A DNA stretch of 47,300 nucleotides, from contig SVGO01000007.1 in assembly GCA_015056305.1 (NCBI GenBank), positions 1 through 47,300 on the forward strand, in the 5' to 3' direction. The DNA is from Clostridiales bacterium. GTDB lineage: Bacteria > Bacillota > Clostridia > Christensenellales > Aristaeellaceae. The translations under genes were made by a program, and so were the position numbers. This document shows, piece after piece, positions 27,215 to 35,335 of the stretch (within the stretch, counting starts at the first letter, position 1; every line of letters begins with the position of its first letter). The notes beneath the pieces are model-generated. The model saw nothing but the letters and a program-made list of their open reading frames with translations. It made no database searches and had not been told where the DNA came from.

Positions 27215-28282
27215 TTACAGTAGCGCCTTGAGCGCCTGCGGCGTGAGCGGCATAGCTTTGCATGTGCCGATTCTGGTGAGCAGGATGGTGCGCACCTTGC
27301 TGCCCTCGGCCTTTTTGTCCAGCGCCATTTGGGCGGCGAGCGTGTCGCTGGAGATTCCGGCGGGATATCCGGTCATAAGATCATAGGCTTTGAGCACATT
27401 GGTTACGCGTTCGGCCGTGCCTGCGGGCGTGACGCCAAGCGCCTCGCCCCAGCGGCAGGCAGCGGCCATGCCGATGGAAACGGCCTCGCCGTGCAGCAGC
27501 GTGCCGTAGCCCATAGCGTTTTCCAGCGCGTGCGCGAGGGTGTGGCCGAAATTGAGCTGCATGCGCACGCCGTGATCATGCGGATCGACGCGCACATAGT
27601 TGGCTTTGATCTCGCAGCAGCGGGCGATGATCTCGTCCAGCACAGGCATGAGCGCTTCACGGGAGCCAAGGCTTTCGATGCGCTCAAACAGCGCGCAGTC
27701 GTAGATGCAGCCATACTTGATTACCTCGCCCAGCCCTGCGCCGATCTGGCGATCGTCGAGGGTTTGCAGGGTGTCGCAGTCGATGAGCACAAGCTCCGGC
27801 TGATAGAACGCGCCCAATAGATTCTTGCCGCGCGGATGATTGATGGCGACCTTGCCGCCCACGGAGGAATCGACCTGCGCCAGCAGCGTCGTCGGTACCT
27901 GAATGAAATGCACACCGCGCATGAACGTAGCGGCGGCATAGCCCGTGATATCGCCTACGACGCCGCCGCCCAGCGCGATAACCAGATCCGCGCGAGTGAG
28001 GCGGAAATCGAGGAAGGATTCGTAGAGCCTGGAAAGCTCTCCGGCACACTTGGTCTCCTCGCCCGCGGGCAGGATGATAAGGCTGCTTTCGATGCCGGCC
28101 CGGTGCAGCTGCTCCATGAGCGCATAGGAATACAGCGGCGCGGTGTTGCTGTCGGCGACGACGGCGGCTTTTCTGCCCTTGTATGCAGAGAATAGCTGCG
28201 CGCAGTTTTTTAACAGACCGCGTCCGATATGGATGTCGTATCGGCTTTCGGGCGCGGTGGCGATCACTGGGACGACAGGCAT
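27215..28282 (-). CDS. aroB: 3-dehydroquinate synthase
   Basis: Cyclises DAHP to 3-dehydroquinate, NAD- and metal-dependent. 355 residues. The landmarks are the NAD loop IALGGGVVGDITGYAAATFM then RGVHFIQVPTTLLAQVDSSV, the zinc and substrate residues GAGLGEVIKYG, and NFGHTLAHALENAMGYG with HGEAVSIGM. Length and motif order are normal. GGGAGGG lies about 6 nt before the ATG. It follows tyrA by 18 nt. Confidence 0.96.
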   Translation of the reverse strand: MPVVPVIATAPESRYDIHIGRGLLKNCAQLFSAYKGRKAAVVADSNTAPLYSYALMEQLHRAGIESSLIILPAGEETKCAGELSRLYESFLDFRLTRADLVIALGGGVVGDITGYAAATFMRGVHFIQVPTTLLAQVDSSVGGKVAINHPRGKNLLGAFYQPELVLIDCDTLQTLDDRQIGAGLGEVIKYGCIYDCALFERIESLGSREALMPVLDEIIARCCEIKANYVRVDPHDHGVRMQLNFGHTLAHALENAMGYGTLLHGEAVSIGMAAACRWGEALGVTPAGTAERVTNVLKAYDLMTGYPAGISSDTLAAQMALDKKAEGSKVRTILLTRIGTCKAMPLTPQALKALL

Positions 28283-28300
28283 GACAATCCCTCCCGATGA

Positions 28301-29179
28301 TTATTTGAACAGGGGCAGCTTGCTTGTTTCGATGCTGCGCTGCCTGTCGAATTCCTTCTTGCGGTCGCTTGATGCGGTGAGCCGGGCGAGCAGCGCCTCA
28401 CGGTCGTCCGAGCGAAGGAGCGCGCTGTATTCGCCGAGTTTTTCGATGAGCTCGTCTGTCAGGTTCGCCAGCGTTTCCTTGTTGACCCAGAACAGCTCGG
28501 TCCAAAGGTCAGGCTCCAGCGCGGCGACGCGGGTCGCGCCGCGGAAGGAACCGCCCTCAAAGCCATAGCTGTCAAAGAGCAGATGCTGATCGCACAGGGC
28601 GAGCGCCATGACATGCATGAGCTGGCTGGTGTAGCCGATACGCTCGTCGTGCGCCTCGGGATTGGACAGCACGATGTCCGCGCAGCCCATGTGCAGCACC
28701 AGCCGCTCCATGAAGCGGACGGCGCCCACGGGCACGGAGTCGTCGGGGGTGAGGATGTAGTGGCTGCCGCGGAAGAGATCGGCGGTGGCGTTGGCGAAGC
28801 CGCCGCGTTCGCGGCCGGCCATCGGATGGCCGCCCAGATAGGTAAAATGTCTGCTTTCCAGCGCTTCCACCGCCTCGTGCAGCGGACGTTTGACGCCGCA
28901 AACGTCGGTGAGCAGGGAGCCGGGCTTGAGGCGATGGGCGTTTTCTTTGATGAAGGCCGCAGCCGCTGCGGGATGCAGGCACAGGATGACGACGTCCATG
29001 GTTTCCAGCGGCGCATCCTCGATGCTCGCCCAGCAGGAACGGACAATGCCCCTGCCCAGCGCCTCAAATCGCGTCCACTCGTCGCGATCAACGGCGTAAA
29101 ACGCTGCGTCCGGATAGCCGGAAAGCGCCATCGCCATGCTGCCGCCGATCAGACCCAGACCGATAAACATGATTCTCAT
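28301..29179 (-). CDS. tyrA: Prephenate dehydrogenase
   Basis: Oxidatively decarboxylates prephenate to 4-hydroxyphenylpyruvate for tyrosine. 292 residues with the NAD-binding FIGLGLIGGSMAMAL at the N-terminus (GxGxxG at 7-12), VVILCLHPAAAAAFI, LLTDVCGVKRPL and the substrate-site GGHPMAGRERGG. There is no ACT domain, so feedback control must lie elsewhere or come from transcription. The start at 29179 has GTGGAG 8 nt upstream and overlaps the aroF stop (ATGA). Confidence 0.95.
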   Translation of the reverse strand: MRIMFIGLGLIGGSMAMALSGYPDAAFYAVDRDEWTRFEALGRGIVRSCWASIEDAPLETMDVVILCLHPAAAAAFIKENAHRLKPGSLLTDVCGVKRPLHEAVEALESRHFTYLGGHPMAGRERGGFANATADLFRGSHYILTPDDSVPVGAVRFMERLVLHMGCADIVLSNPEAHDERIGYTSQLMHVMALALCDQHLLFDSYGFEGGSFRGATRVAALEPDLWTELFWVNKETLANLTDELIEKLGEYSALLRSDDREALLARLTASSDRKKEFDRQRSIETSKLPLFK

Positions 29180-30189
29180 AATACACGCTCCACAATAGGC
29201 GCCATGGCATGCAGCTTGCCCATGACTTGAGCGAACTGCGCCGGGGTGAGGCTCTGCGCGCCGTCGCAAAGGGCGCAGGGCGGGTTGTTGTGCACCTCGA
29301 TGATCAGACCGTCTGCACCGGCGGCAACGGCGGCCAGCGACATGCGCTCGACCATCCAGTTAAGCCCCGTCGCGTGGCTCGGATCGACGATGACCGGCAG
29401 ATGCGAGAGCTGCTTGACAGCCTGCACGGCGGAGAGATCGAGGGTATTGCGGGTGTAGGTTTCAAATGTGCGGATGCCGCGCTCGCAGAGGATGACGTTG
29501 GGGTTGCCGGCGGCCATGATGTATTCGGCGCTCATGAGCCATTCGCTGACGGTGGCGTTGAGGCCGCGCTTGAGCAGGATGGGCCTTTGGGTCTGACCGA
29601 GCTCGGTGAGCAGATCGAAATTCTGCATGTTGCGCGCGCCAACCTGAATCACATCCACCCGGCGGTCGAATTCTTCCACGAGCTTCGGACTCATGATCTC
29701 GGTGCAGATGGGCATGCCGGTGAGCTCGCGTGCCTGCTCGAGCAGCGCGAGGCCCTCAAGCTTGAGCCCCTGGAAGGCGTAGGGCGATGTGCGCGGCTTG
29801 TATGCGCCGCCGCGAAGAACATTCGCGCCCGCGGCGTGCACCTTGAAGGCGGTGTCGGTCAGCTGATCGTAATTCTCCACCGAGCAGGGACCGGCGAAGA
29901 TCGCCAGCTTTCGCCCGCCGACGGCCACGCCGCCGCAGTTAATCACAGAATCCGTGGGGTGGAACTTGCGGTTGGCCTTCTTGAACGGCTCGGAAACCGG
30001 CATGATGCGCTCGACGCCCGGCTGGATCAGGAAGTCGGTCGGGTCCAGGTGGGCGACGTCGCCGATGACGCCGAGCACCACGCAGCCGACGCCGGCGTTG
30101 CGCTGGATCTGCATGCCCTGAGACTCAAGCGACTTACACAGCGCGCCGATTTGTTCTTCCGTGGCTTTGGGCTTCATGATGATGATCAT
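29176..30189 (-). CDS. aroF: 3-deoxy-7-phosphoheptulonate (DAHP) synthase, type I beta with regulatory N-domain
   Basis: First enzyme of the shikimate pathway, joining PEP and erythrose 4-phosphate. 337 residues. The first 70 form a ferredoxin-like regulatory domain ([20 protein letters not shown]), as in Thermotoga-type enzymes that are inhibited by Tyr or Phe. The catalytic barrel has [29 protein letters not shown], the metal-site cysteine in that GPCSVE region, and [10 protein letters not shown]. It is the first structural gene of the operon, behind a leader-peptide attenuator. GAAGGA precedes the ATG. Confidence 0.96.
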   Translation of the reverse strand: MIIIMKPKATEEQIGALCKSLESQGMQIQRNAGVGCVVLGVIGDVAHLDPTDFLIQPGVERIMPVSEPFKKANRKFHPTDSVINCGGVAVGGRKLAIFAGPCSVENYDQLTDTAFKVHAAGANVLRGGAYKPRTSPYAFQGLKLEGLALLEQARELTGMPICTEIMSPKLVEEFDRRVDVIQVGARNMQNFDLLTELGQTQRPILLKRGLNATVSEWLMSAEYIMAAGNPNVILCERGIRTFETYTRNTLDLSAVQAVKQLSHLPVIVDPSHATGLNWMVERMSLAAVAAGADGLIIEVHNNPPCALCDGAQSLTPAQFAQVMGKLHAMAPIVERVL

Positions 30190-30235
30190 GGGATATTCCT
30201 TCTTTCCTTAAAGAAATCGAGAGAACAACGGGATG

Positions 30236-30267
30236 AAAAAAGGCCCCTGCCTGTGTGGCAGGAGCCT
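30236..30267 (-). terminator. Attenuator terminator of the aromatic operon
   Basis: On the minus strand AGGCTCCTGCC pairs with GGCAGGGGCCT across ACACA and is followed by six T. It lies 55 nt after the leader-peptide stop codon and 46 nt before the aroF start, as in classical amino-acid attenuators. Confidence 0.9.
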
Positions 30268-30321
30268 GACGATGCAAGTCAGCGGGCCGGGATGGAATGC
30301 ATCCAACGCCGGCAAGATCTC

Positions 30322-30396
30322 TCATGCGCGCACAAAAGCAAGACTATTACTGCTAAAGCAATAGCCGCTAAATCGCGCAAAAGAGAAGCTGTACAT
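30322..30396 (-). CDS. Phe/Tyr-rich leader peptide for operon attenuation (24 aa)
   Basis: A 24-codon frame preceded by GGAGG at 7 nt. It encodes MYSFSFARFSGYCF and then ends LAFVRA. Five phenylalanines (positions 4, 6, 9, 14, 21; four TTT, one TTC) and two tyrosines (2, 12) are present, and no tryptophan. Promoter, leader peptide, terminator and then aroF form a textbook ribosome-mediated attenuator. Shortage of charged tRNA-Phe (and tRNA-Tyr) would stall the ribosome and relieve termination. The Phe-heavy composition predicts that Phe is the main signal although the operon makes all three aromatic amino acid precursors. Confidence 0.88.
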   Translation of the reverse strand: MYSFSFARFSGYCFSSNSLAFVRA

Positions 30397-30434
30397 GAGA
30401 GTACCTCCGACGGGATCTGTTTTTGATTGCGGAA

Positions 30435-30463
30435 ATTATAGCACTTGTAAAAACCATGTGCAA
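30435..30463 (-). promoter_or_regulatory. Promoter of the aromatic amino acid operon
   Basis: On the minus strand TTGCAC and a perfect TATAAT are separated by 17 bp; the -10 lies about 40 nt upstream of the leader-peptide start. Confidence 0.87.
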
Positions 30464-30498
30464 GCGTTTTGATAAAAGGTGCGAAAATTGACACTCTG

Positions 30499-31170
30499 TC
30501 AAGTGACAGGTGAATTTGATTCAACCTTCTTGAGCAGCTTTCGGGCATCCTCCTGAGAGGCGAGGGCGAGGATATGCTCGCTGCCGGTAAAGGTGTAGTT
30601 TGCGCCGGGCAGGGGACGCAGCGTCTCGCCGGTTTTGACGGCGAGAATGTTGATGTGGTATCTGTTGCGGATATCCAGCTCGAGAATCGTCCTGCCAATC
30701 CAGCTCGCCAGCGGCGGAATCTCGTAGATGGCATGCTCCTCGGTCAGCTCGATATAGTCGAACACATGCGACGCGCTTGTGCGCATGGCGATACGCTCGG
30801 CGCTGTCGCGCTCAGGATAGATGACCTCGTCCGCGCCGTTTCGCAGCAGCAGGCGCATGTGCATATCCGCGCTGGCCTTGGCGATGATGCGTTTGGCGCC
30901 CAGATCCTTGAGCATGGAGGTGATCAGCAGGCTGGAGGCGAAGTCCGAACCGATGCACACAAAGCAGATATCGAAGTTCTGCACGCCGAGCGCGCGAAGC
31001 ACGTTTTCGTCCGTGCAGTCGCAGATCTTGGCGCTGGTGACGCTGTCGGCCAGCTCGGTGACGATGGCCTCGTTGTGATCGACGATCATCACCTCGTTGC
31101 CCAGGCGGGCCAGCTTTTCGCACAGATGGCGGCCGAAGCGGCCAAGGCCGATGACGAGAACGGATTTCAT
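30499..31170 (-). CDS. trkA: Potassium uptake regulatory subunit, TrkA/KtrA (RCK)
   Basis: A 223-residue cytoplasmic regulator. The RCK N-domain binds nucleotide through VIGLGRFGRHLCEK (GxGxxG) and IVDHNEAIV, and the C-terminal RCK_C part includes YHINILAVKTGETLRPLPGA. It gates the membrane channel made by the upstream gene in response to ATP/ADP or NAD. AAGGAGG lies 7 nt before the ATG at 31170; the frame can extend to 31194 but without a better site. It starts 16 nt after trkH. Family members of this size are KtrA-like, with one RCK unit. Confidence 0.94.
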   Translation of the reverse strand: MKSVLVIGLGRFGRHLCEKLARLGNEVMIVDHNEAIVTELADSVTSAKICDCTDENVLRALGVQNFDICFVCIGSDFASSLLITSMLKDLGAKRIIAKASADMHMRLLLRNGADEVIYPERDSAERIAMRTSASHVFDYIELTEEHAIYEIPPLASWIGRTILELDIRNRYHINILAVKTGETLRPLPGANYTFTGSEHILALASQEDARKLLKKVESNSPVT

Positions 31171-31186
31171 ACGGAAACCTCCTTGA

Positions 31187-32545
31187 TTAACCAATCAGAA
31201 TGCGGTCCTCGGGGCAGCGAAGCGGCGAGGGCGCGGGGGAACGCGCGATGAGCAGCGCAAAGGTGAGGCTGCCCAGGCGGCCCATGTACATCAGCAGAAT
31301 CAGAATGAGCCGGGCAAACGTGCCCAACTGGCGCGTGACGCCGGTGGACATGCCGACGGTATTGATCGCGGAGAAGACCTCGAGCAGCACGTCGGCAAGC
31401 GCAAGCTCCGGCTGGGCGCCGCAGATCATCAGCGCGGCGGTCAGCGCGATGGTCACATAGACGATCACGATCGAGCAGGCGCGGCGCATAAGATCATTCG
31501 GCAGGCGGCGGCCCAGCACATGAATATCGTCCTCGCGCCGCAGGATCGACGCGGCAAGCAGCAGCAATACGAGCATGGTCGTCGTCTTTGCGCCGCCGGC
31601 GGTGGAGCCGGGATTGCCGCCGGTGAGCATGAGCAGGAGCGTGAGCAGGCTGCCGGCAGGGGAGAGCGCGCCCGTGGGCACGGTGTCAAAGCCGGCTGTA
31701 CGCGGGGTGACGGCGGAGAAGAGGCTGGCCAGAAGGCGCGTCCTGAGATCCATGCCCGCCATGGACGCGCCGCGCTCGAAGAGGAAAAACAGCAGCGCAG
31801 GGACGATCACGACGACGGGCGTGATGAGCAGCACGACGCGCGTGTGCAGCTGCAGGCGCCTGAAGCGGAATCGGTTTTCCAGAAGGTCATCCCAGACGAA
31901 AAAACCCAGGCCGCCCAGCAGGATCAGCGTGCAGGCGGTCAGATTGATCAGCGGGTCGGAGACGAAGGATTCCAGCGAGGAAAATGCGCCGGAGACCGTG
32001 CCCATCAGGTCAAAGCCTGCGTTGCAGAAGGCGGAGACGCTGTGAAAGAGCGCATAGCCCAGACCGCGCCAAAGCCCCAGCATGGGGACGAAGCGGAAGC
32101 TGAGCAGCAGCGCGCCGACGCCTTCAAGGATCAGCGTGCCGGCGAGGGCGCGGCGCACAAGGCGGACGACGCCGGAGAGATGCAGCGTGGCGATGCTCTC
32201 CACCAGCAGCGTGCGCTGGCGCAGGCCGATGCGCCGGCCGAGCATCATCGCGGCGAGCGCCATGACGGTCATTACGCCCAGGCCGCCGATCTGGATGGCG
32301 CAAAGGAGCACGCAGCGGCCGAAGAGCGACCAGTGCGTTGCTGTATCCACGACGACGAGACCCGTGACGCATACGGCGCTTGCCGCGGTGAACAGGGCGG
32401 TGAGGGGATCGGTCCATGTATAGGCATGGCTGGATGCGGGGAGCATCAGCAAAAGCGTGACGAGGACGATCAATGCGGCAAAGCCGAGGGCGATCACGCC
32501 CTGTGCGCTCATGTGTGTGCGCCGCCGGCGAACGGATGAATCCAT
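31187..32545 (-). CDS. trkH: Potassium uptake channel subunit, TrkH/KtrB
   Basis: A 452-residue polytopic protein with the four pore-loop repeats of the Trk/Ktr superfamily: SAVCVTGLVVVD, SAFCNAGFDLMG, TPRTAGFDTVPTG and NTVGMSTGVTRQ. The glycine of each selectivity-filter loop is retained. The intracellular gate segment is likely LMLTGGNPGSTAGGAKTTT. It forms the K+-translocating pore and works with TrkA downstream. GGAGG lies 6 nt before the ATG at 32545. Confidence 0.95.
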   Translation of the reverse strand: MDSSVRRRRTHMSAQGVIALGFAALIVLVTLLLMLPASSHAYTWTDPLTALFTAASAVCVTGLVVVDTATHWSLFGRCVLLCAIQIGGLGVMTVMALAAMMLGRRIGLRQRTLLVESIATLHLSGVVRLVRRALAGTLILEGVGALLLSFRFVPMLGLWRGLGYALFHSVSAFCNAGFDLMGTVSGAFSSLESFVSDPLINLTACTLILLGGLGFFVWDDLLENRFRFRRLQLHTRVVLLITPVVVIVPALLFFLFERGASMAGMDLRTRLLASLFSAVTPRTAGFDTVPTGALSPAGSLLTLLLMLTGGNPGSTAGGAKTTTMLVLLLLAASILRREDDIHVLGRRLPNDLMRRACSIVIVYVTIALTAALMICGAQPELALADVLLEVFSAINTVGMSTGVTRQLGTFARLILILLMYMGRLGSLTFALLIARSPAPSPLRCPEDRILIG

Positions 32546-32593
32546 AACAAACCTCCAAAGGCAGTGCTGGATGGATACGCATTGCATATTTCA

Positions 32594-32623
32594 AGTGTAA
32601 TACGGCGCGGGGACGCTTGTCAA
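32594..32623 (-). promoter_or_regulatory. Promoter of trkH-trkA
   Basis: On the minus strand a perfect TTGACA is followed after 18 bp by TACACT (4/6 match). It lies about 50 nt before the trkH start. Confidence 0.6.
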
Positions 32624-32662
32624 GCGCAAGGGCGTGATGGTCGACGAACGGATCCAAAGCGC

Positions 32663-32693
32663 AAAAAAGGAGCTTTCCGGAGAAGAAAGCTCC
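32663..32693 (-). terminator. Terminator after the XRE/S24 regulator
   Basis: On the minus strand GGAGCTTTC pairs with GAAAGCTCC (9 bp) across 7 nt and is followed by six T. Confidence 0.92.
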
Positions 32694-32712
32694 CTGTAGG
32701 GTATGCAGAAAA

Positions 32713-33336
32713 TCAGAGCATAAACCGTACGGCGACGGCCTTGCCGAGGATATTGACGCTGCGGGTCTCCTCCTCGCCGCCGATGTCGATTGGATCGTAG
32801 GCCGGATTGGAGGGGAGCAGCTGGGTGAAGGCGACGCGGCCGCCCGGGCCCATGATGCGGCGCACGCGCTTGAGCGTGAGCTCGTCGTCCAGGGCAATGG
32901 CGGCGATTTCGCCGTCGCGGACGCTGTCCTGCTTGCGGATGAAGACGACGTCGCCGGAATGGATGCGGTCGCCGGACATGGAATCGCCCTGCGCGATCAG
33001 CGCAAAGTCGCACACGACATTTTCTTCGATGGTGGCGTATTCGCTGCCGTCGCCGGGCTTATAGATCGGCTCGCCGCAGGCCACGCCGCCGAGGATGGGC
33101 ACGCGGCGCACGCCGTTTTCGCGGGTGATCTCGGGCTCGTCCGCGCTGCCGGTGAGCATGGAGAGGGGAATGCCCAGCTTGAGCGCATAGCCGGCGACGA
33201 TCGAGAGCTTGGGCACGCGCTGCTTGGTCTCATAGCGGCTGATGACCTGCTTGGTGGTGCCAAGAAGGGCAGCCATCTCGTCCTGAGAGAGACCGCGCTC
33301 CTTCCGGATGGCCTTGAGGATATCGCCGAATTCCAT
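32713..33336 (-). CDS. XRE-type repressor with S24 (LexA-like) peptidase domain
   Basis: A 207-residue transcription factor. The N-terminal helix-turn-helix is FGDILKAIRKERGLSQDEMA then LLGTTKQVISRYETKQRVP (residues 3-42). A linker leads to the S24 domain: the hinge GGVACGEP (residues 83-90) where self-cleavage would occur, the catalytic serine S119 in QGDSMSG, and lysine K156 in LTLKRV. Such repressors are inactivated by autocleavage, usually through RecA after DNA damage; this is known for LexA and CI, and inferred here. AAGGAGG lies 9 nt before the ATG at 33336. A divergent small gene shares the intergenic region, which carries repeated TTGTCACC operators. Confidence 0.93.
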   Translation of the reverse strand: MEFGDILKAIRKERGLSQDEMAALLGTTKQVISRYETKQRVPKLSIVAGYALKLGIPLSMLTGSADEPEITRENGVRRVPILGGVACGEPIYKPGDGSEYATIEENVVCDFALIAQGDSMSGDRIHSGDVVFIRKQDSVRDGEIAAIALDDELTLKRVRRIMGPGGRVAFTQLLPSNPAYDPIDIGGEEETRSVNILGKAVAVRFML

Positions 33337-33382
33337 GGTTTTCCGCCTCCTTGCAGTCGGGCATGACCCTTTCGATAATGTC

Positions 33383-33503
33383 ATTATAACAGATTTGTCA
33401 CCGATTGCAACCCATTTAAAACTTTTTTAAGAATTTTGTCACCAAATGGTTGACGAACGACTGCTCCCGTGATAGAATGACGTTGTCACCAAACGAGCGA
33501 CAA
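33383..33503. promoter_or_regulatory. Divergent promoters with repeated operators for the XRE/S24 repressor
   Basis: Three TTGTCACC sites are present, at 33395, 33436 and 33483. The last forms TTGTC-N11-GACAA (33483-33503); the middle one is TTGTC-N11-GACGA. The minus-strand promoter for the repressor is TTGCAA, 16 bp, TATAAT (33383-33410), with one site in its spacer. The plus-strand promoter is TTGACG, 17 bp, TAGAAT (33450-33478), with one operator over its -35 and another just past its start point. This is consistent with autoregulation and repression of the divergent gene; the protein-DNA match is inferred. Confidence 0.75.
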
Positions 33504-33664
33504 GGTAAGACACTGTCATCCGGATGGAGAATAGATGAGAAGTGGTTTTTGATCGCTCAAATATTTCGGAATTTAACAAAGAAGTGGAATGAATTCTGAA
33601 AGAAAGAAGACAAAACGAAAAGAAAGTGGAATGGAAAGGGGATCGATGGAGCGTGGAAGCAACA

Positions 33665-34009
33665 ATGGAGATGTCACTGCAGCGGATGGCCGACCTGGAG
33701 CGGCGCGTGATGGCGCTGGAGGAGCGCACACGGAGGTCCCTGTGGACGCAGGAGGCGGCGCTGGCCTGCAAGGAAGAGGAGCTGTTGGGTCGTTACGGCG
33801 AGTATGTAGATAAGACGGTGACGGCAAAGATCCTGGGCGTCACGCGCGCGACAGTGTACGCCATGCTGGCGGACGGACGCATCGAGGGCGCATGCGCGGG
33901 CAGGCGGGTCAGCGTGCGAAGCATCGCGCACTACATGGCTGCGCCCAAGAGCCGCGGCAGGCAGCGCAAGAGCGAGCTGTGTCCGCAGGCGAATCAGCTG
34001 GCGATGTGA
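33665..34009 (+). CDS. Small HTH_17/excisionase-like DNA-binding protein
   Basis: A 114-residue protein: a charged coiled-coil-prone N-terminus (LQRMADLERRVMALEERTRR, residues 5-24), then a helix-turn-helix of the excisionase/MerR-like type (YVDKTVTAKILGVTRATVYA then MLADGRIEGACAGRRVSV, about 47-84), and a basic tail. It could act as a directionality factor or transcription regulator. The start is uncertain: ATG 33665 has GGAAG 5-6 nt upstream; a GTG at 33626 would extend it by 13 residues. It is expressed from the promoter controlled by the adjacent S24 repressor, with a 180-nt leader that holds no other gene I can support. Confidence 0.7.
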   Translation: MEMSLQRMADLERRVMALEERTRRSLWTQEAALACKEEELLGRYGEYVDKTVTAKILGVTRATVYAMLADGRIEGACAGRRVSVRSIAHYMAAPKSRGRQRKSELCPQANQLAM

Positions 34010-34028
34010 TGACGATTCATCAGGGAAC

Positions 34029-34053
34029 AAAAAGGACCGGCCCGAGCCGGTCT
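34029..34053 (-). terminator. Terminator for the dus transcript (minus strand)
   Basis: On the minus strand AGACCGGC pairs with GCCGGTC and is followed by CTTTTTG. It lies 144 nt past the dus stop codon, so the dus mRNA would run antisense to the small membrane gene at 34093-34239. Confidence 0.75.
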
Positions 34054-34092
34054 GAATGAGAAATACGAAACGATCAGAAAGAGGGATTTGCG

Positions 34093-34239
34093 ATGAGCCT
34101 TGTTCAGATGGTGCTGCTTCTTGTGTTTGGCGTGCCGCTGGTGGTGGCGTGCCTGGCGTTTACGCTGTGCGCGATGTGGATGCAGATGCGCGAGGATCAG
34201 CTGCGCTCGGAGAAGCAGGGATTGGCCGAAAGCGTGTAA
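34093..34239 (+). CDS. Small single-pass membrane protein (48 aa), unknown
   Basis: A 48-residue frame with AGAGGG 8 nt before the ATG. It encodes MSLVQMVLLLVFGVPLVVAC, then LAFTLCAMWMQMRE and a charged end: one long membrane helix (about 3-27) and a short cytoplasmic or external tail. I do not recognise it. It lies 83 nt downstream of the HTH gene on the same strand and may be co-transcribed with it. Its 3' end overlaps the 3' end of dus by 43 nt in convergent orientation, and the dus transcript probably continues beneath it. Real expression is plausible but unproven. Confidence 0.55.
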   Translation: MSLVQMVLLLVFGVPLVVACLAFTLCAMWMQMREDQLRSEKQGLAESV

Positions 34240-35168
34240 TCCCCGAAGAGGCGGGCCATGGCGTCCTCATAGACGGCGATGGAGTTTGCTTTGCGGGCAG
34301 CCTTGAGCGGCTTGTCCGCGCCGTCAAAGCAGCAGGCGATGTTCTTGGCGACCTCGCGCATGCGGCCGAGAACGACGCTGGTGGTATAGGCCTGCTGATA
34401 GGCGGCGAACAGATCGTCATGGAAGGACTTGAGCGATTCGCGCGTGAGCGGCGCGCCCCCGGCGCAGGTCTGCGCCAGCGCGGGATTGGCGAGCATGCCG
34501 CGCCCGAGCATCAGCGCGCGGGTATGCGGATGCTGCCAGGCGAAATCCCGGCAGGCGTCCGGGGTGAAGAGATCGCCGTTGTAGACGAGGGGAAGTGGGG
34601 TCTGTCCTTCGCAGGCGGTATAGACGTCCCTGTGCGGCGTGCCCTTGTAGTACTGCTCGCGTGTGCGGGGATGGATGATCAGCTCGTGCACAGGATAGCG
34701 GTTGTAGACCTCAAGCAGATCGTCAAACTCGTCCGGGGAGAAGAAGCCGATGCGCGTCTTGATCGACACGCGGACCGGCGTATGAGCGTAGATCTCCTCG
34801 AGGAAAGCGTCCAGATCCTGCGGGCGCTGGAGCATGCCCGCGCCCTTGCCCTTGGAGGTGACGGTGCCGGAGGGGCAGCCGACGTTCAGGTTGATTTCCT
34901 CATAGCCCATATCATAAAGAAGCTGAGCCGCCCAGAGAAAATGGTCGGCTTTTTTCGTGAGCACCTGCGGCACGACGCGAAGCCCCTGATTGACCTCGGG
35001 CGATACGTTGCTGCGCTCGCGCGGGGTGAGCACGAGATTCTGCGTGGGGCTGATGAAGGGGATGAAGTATTTATCGATTCCGGCAAAATGCGCGTGATGC
35101 ACGCGGCGATAGACGGCGTCGGTAACGCCCTCGAGCGGGGCGAAATAGATCGGCAGAGAAACGGACAT
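34197..35168 (-). CDS. dus: tRNA-dihydrouridine synthase
   Basis: FMN-dependent enzyme reducing uridines in the tRNA D-loop. 323 residues. IYFAPLEGVTDAVYRR at the N-terminus, the catalytic cysteine C98 in NLNVGCPSGTVTSKGKGAGM, VSIKTRIGF and the FMN-phosphate region LVYNGDLFTP are all present. AAGGAG lies 6-7 nt before the ATG at 35168; the upstream frame to 35234 is unsupported. The C-terminus overlaps a small membrane gene on the opposite strand. Which Dus class it belongs to is not certain; length and motif suit DusB/C-like proteins. Confidence 0.94.
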   Translation of the reverse strand: MSVSLPIYFAPLEGVTDAVYRRVHHAHFAGIDKYFIPFISPTQNLVLTPRERSNVSPEVNQGLRVVPQVLTKKADHFLWAAQLLYDMGYEEINLNVGCPSGTVTSKGKGAGMLQRPQDLDAFLEEIYAHTPVRVSIKTRIGFFSPDEFDDLLEVYNRYPVHELIIHPRTREQYYKGTPHRDVYTACEGQTPLPLVYNGDLFTPDACRDFAWQHPHTRALMLGRGMLANPALAQTCAGGAPLTRESLKSFHDDLFAAYQQAYTTSVVLGRMREVAKNIACCFDGADKPLKAARKANSIAVYEDAMARLFGDYTLSANPCFSERS

Positions 35169-35268
35169 GCTGGGCTCCTTGTTGATTGGCAAAATGGCGC
35201 GCGCAAAGATGCCGCGCAGACCGTATTGTAGCATGAAACGCGCCCGGTGGCAATCGCGGGATTGGCGC

Positions 35269-35297
35269 TTGCAAAGGGCGTGTGCCTGTCGTATACT
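35269..35297 (+). promoter_or_regulatory. Promoter of the 74-aa small protein gene
   Basis: TTGCAA and TATACT are separated by 17 bp, 39 nt before the start codon. Confidence 0.8.
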
Positions 35298-35335
35298 GTC
35301 TGTATCACATACGCATGCGCAGAAAGGAACTATGT

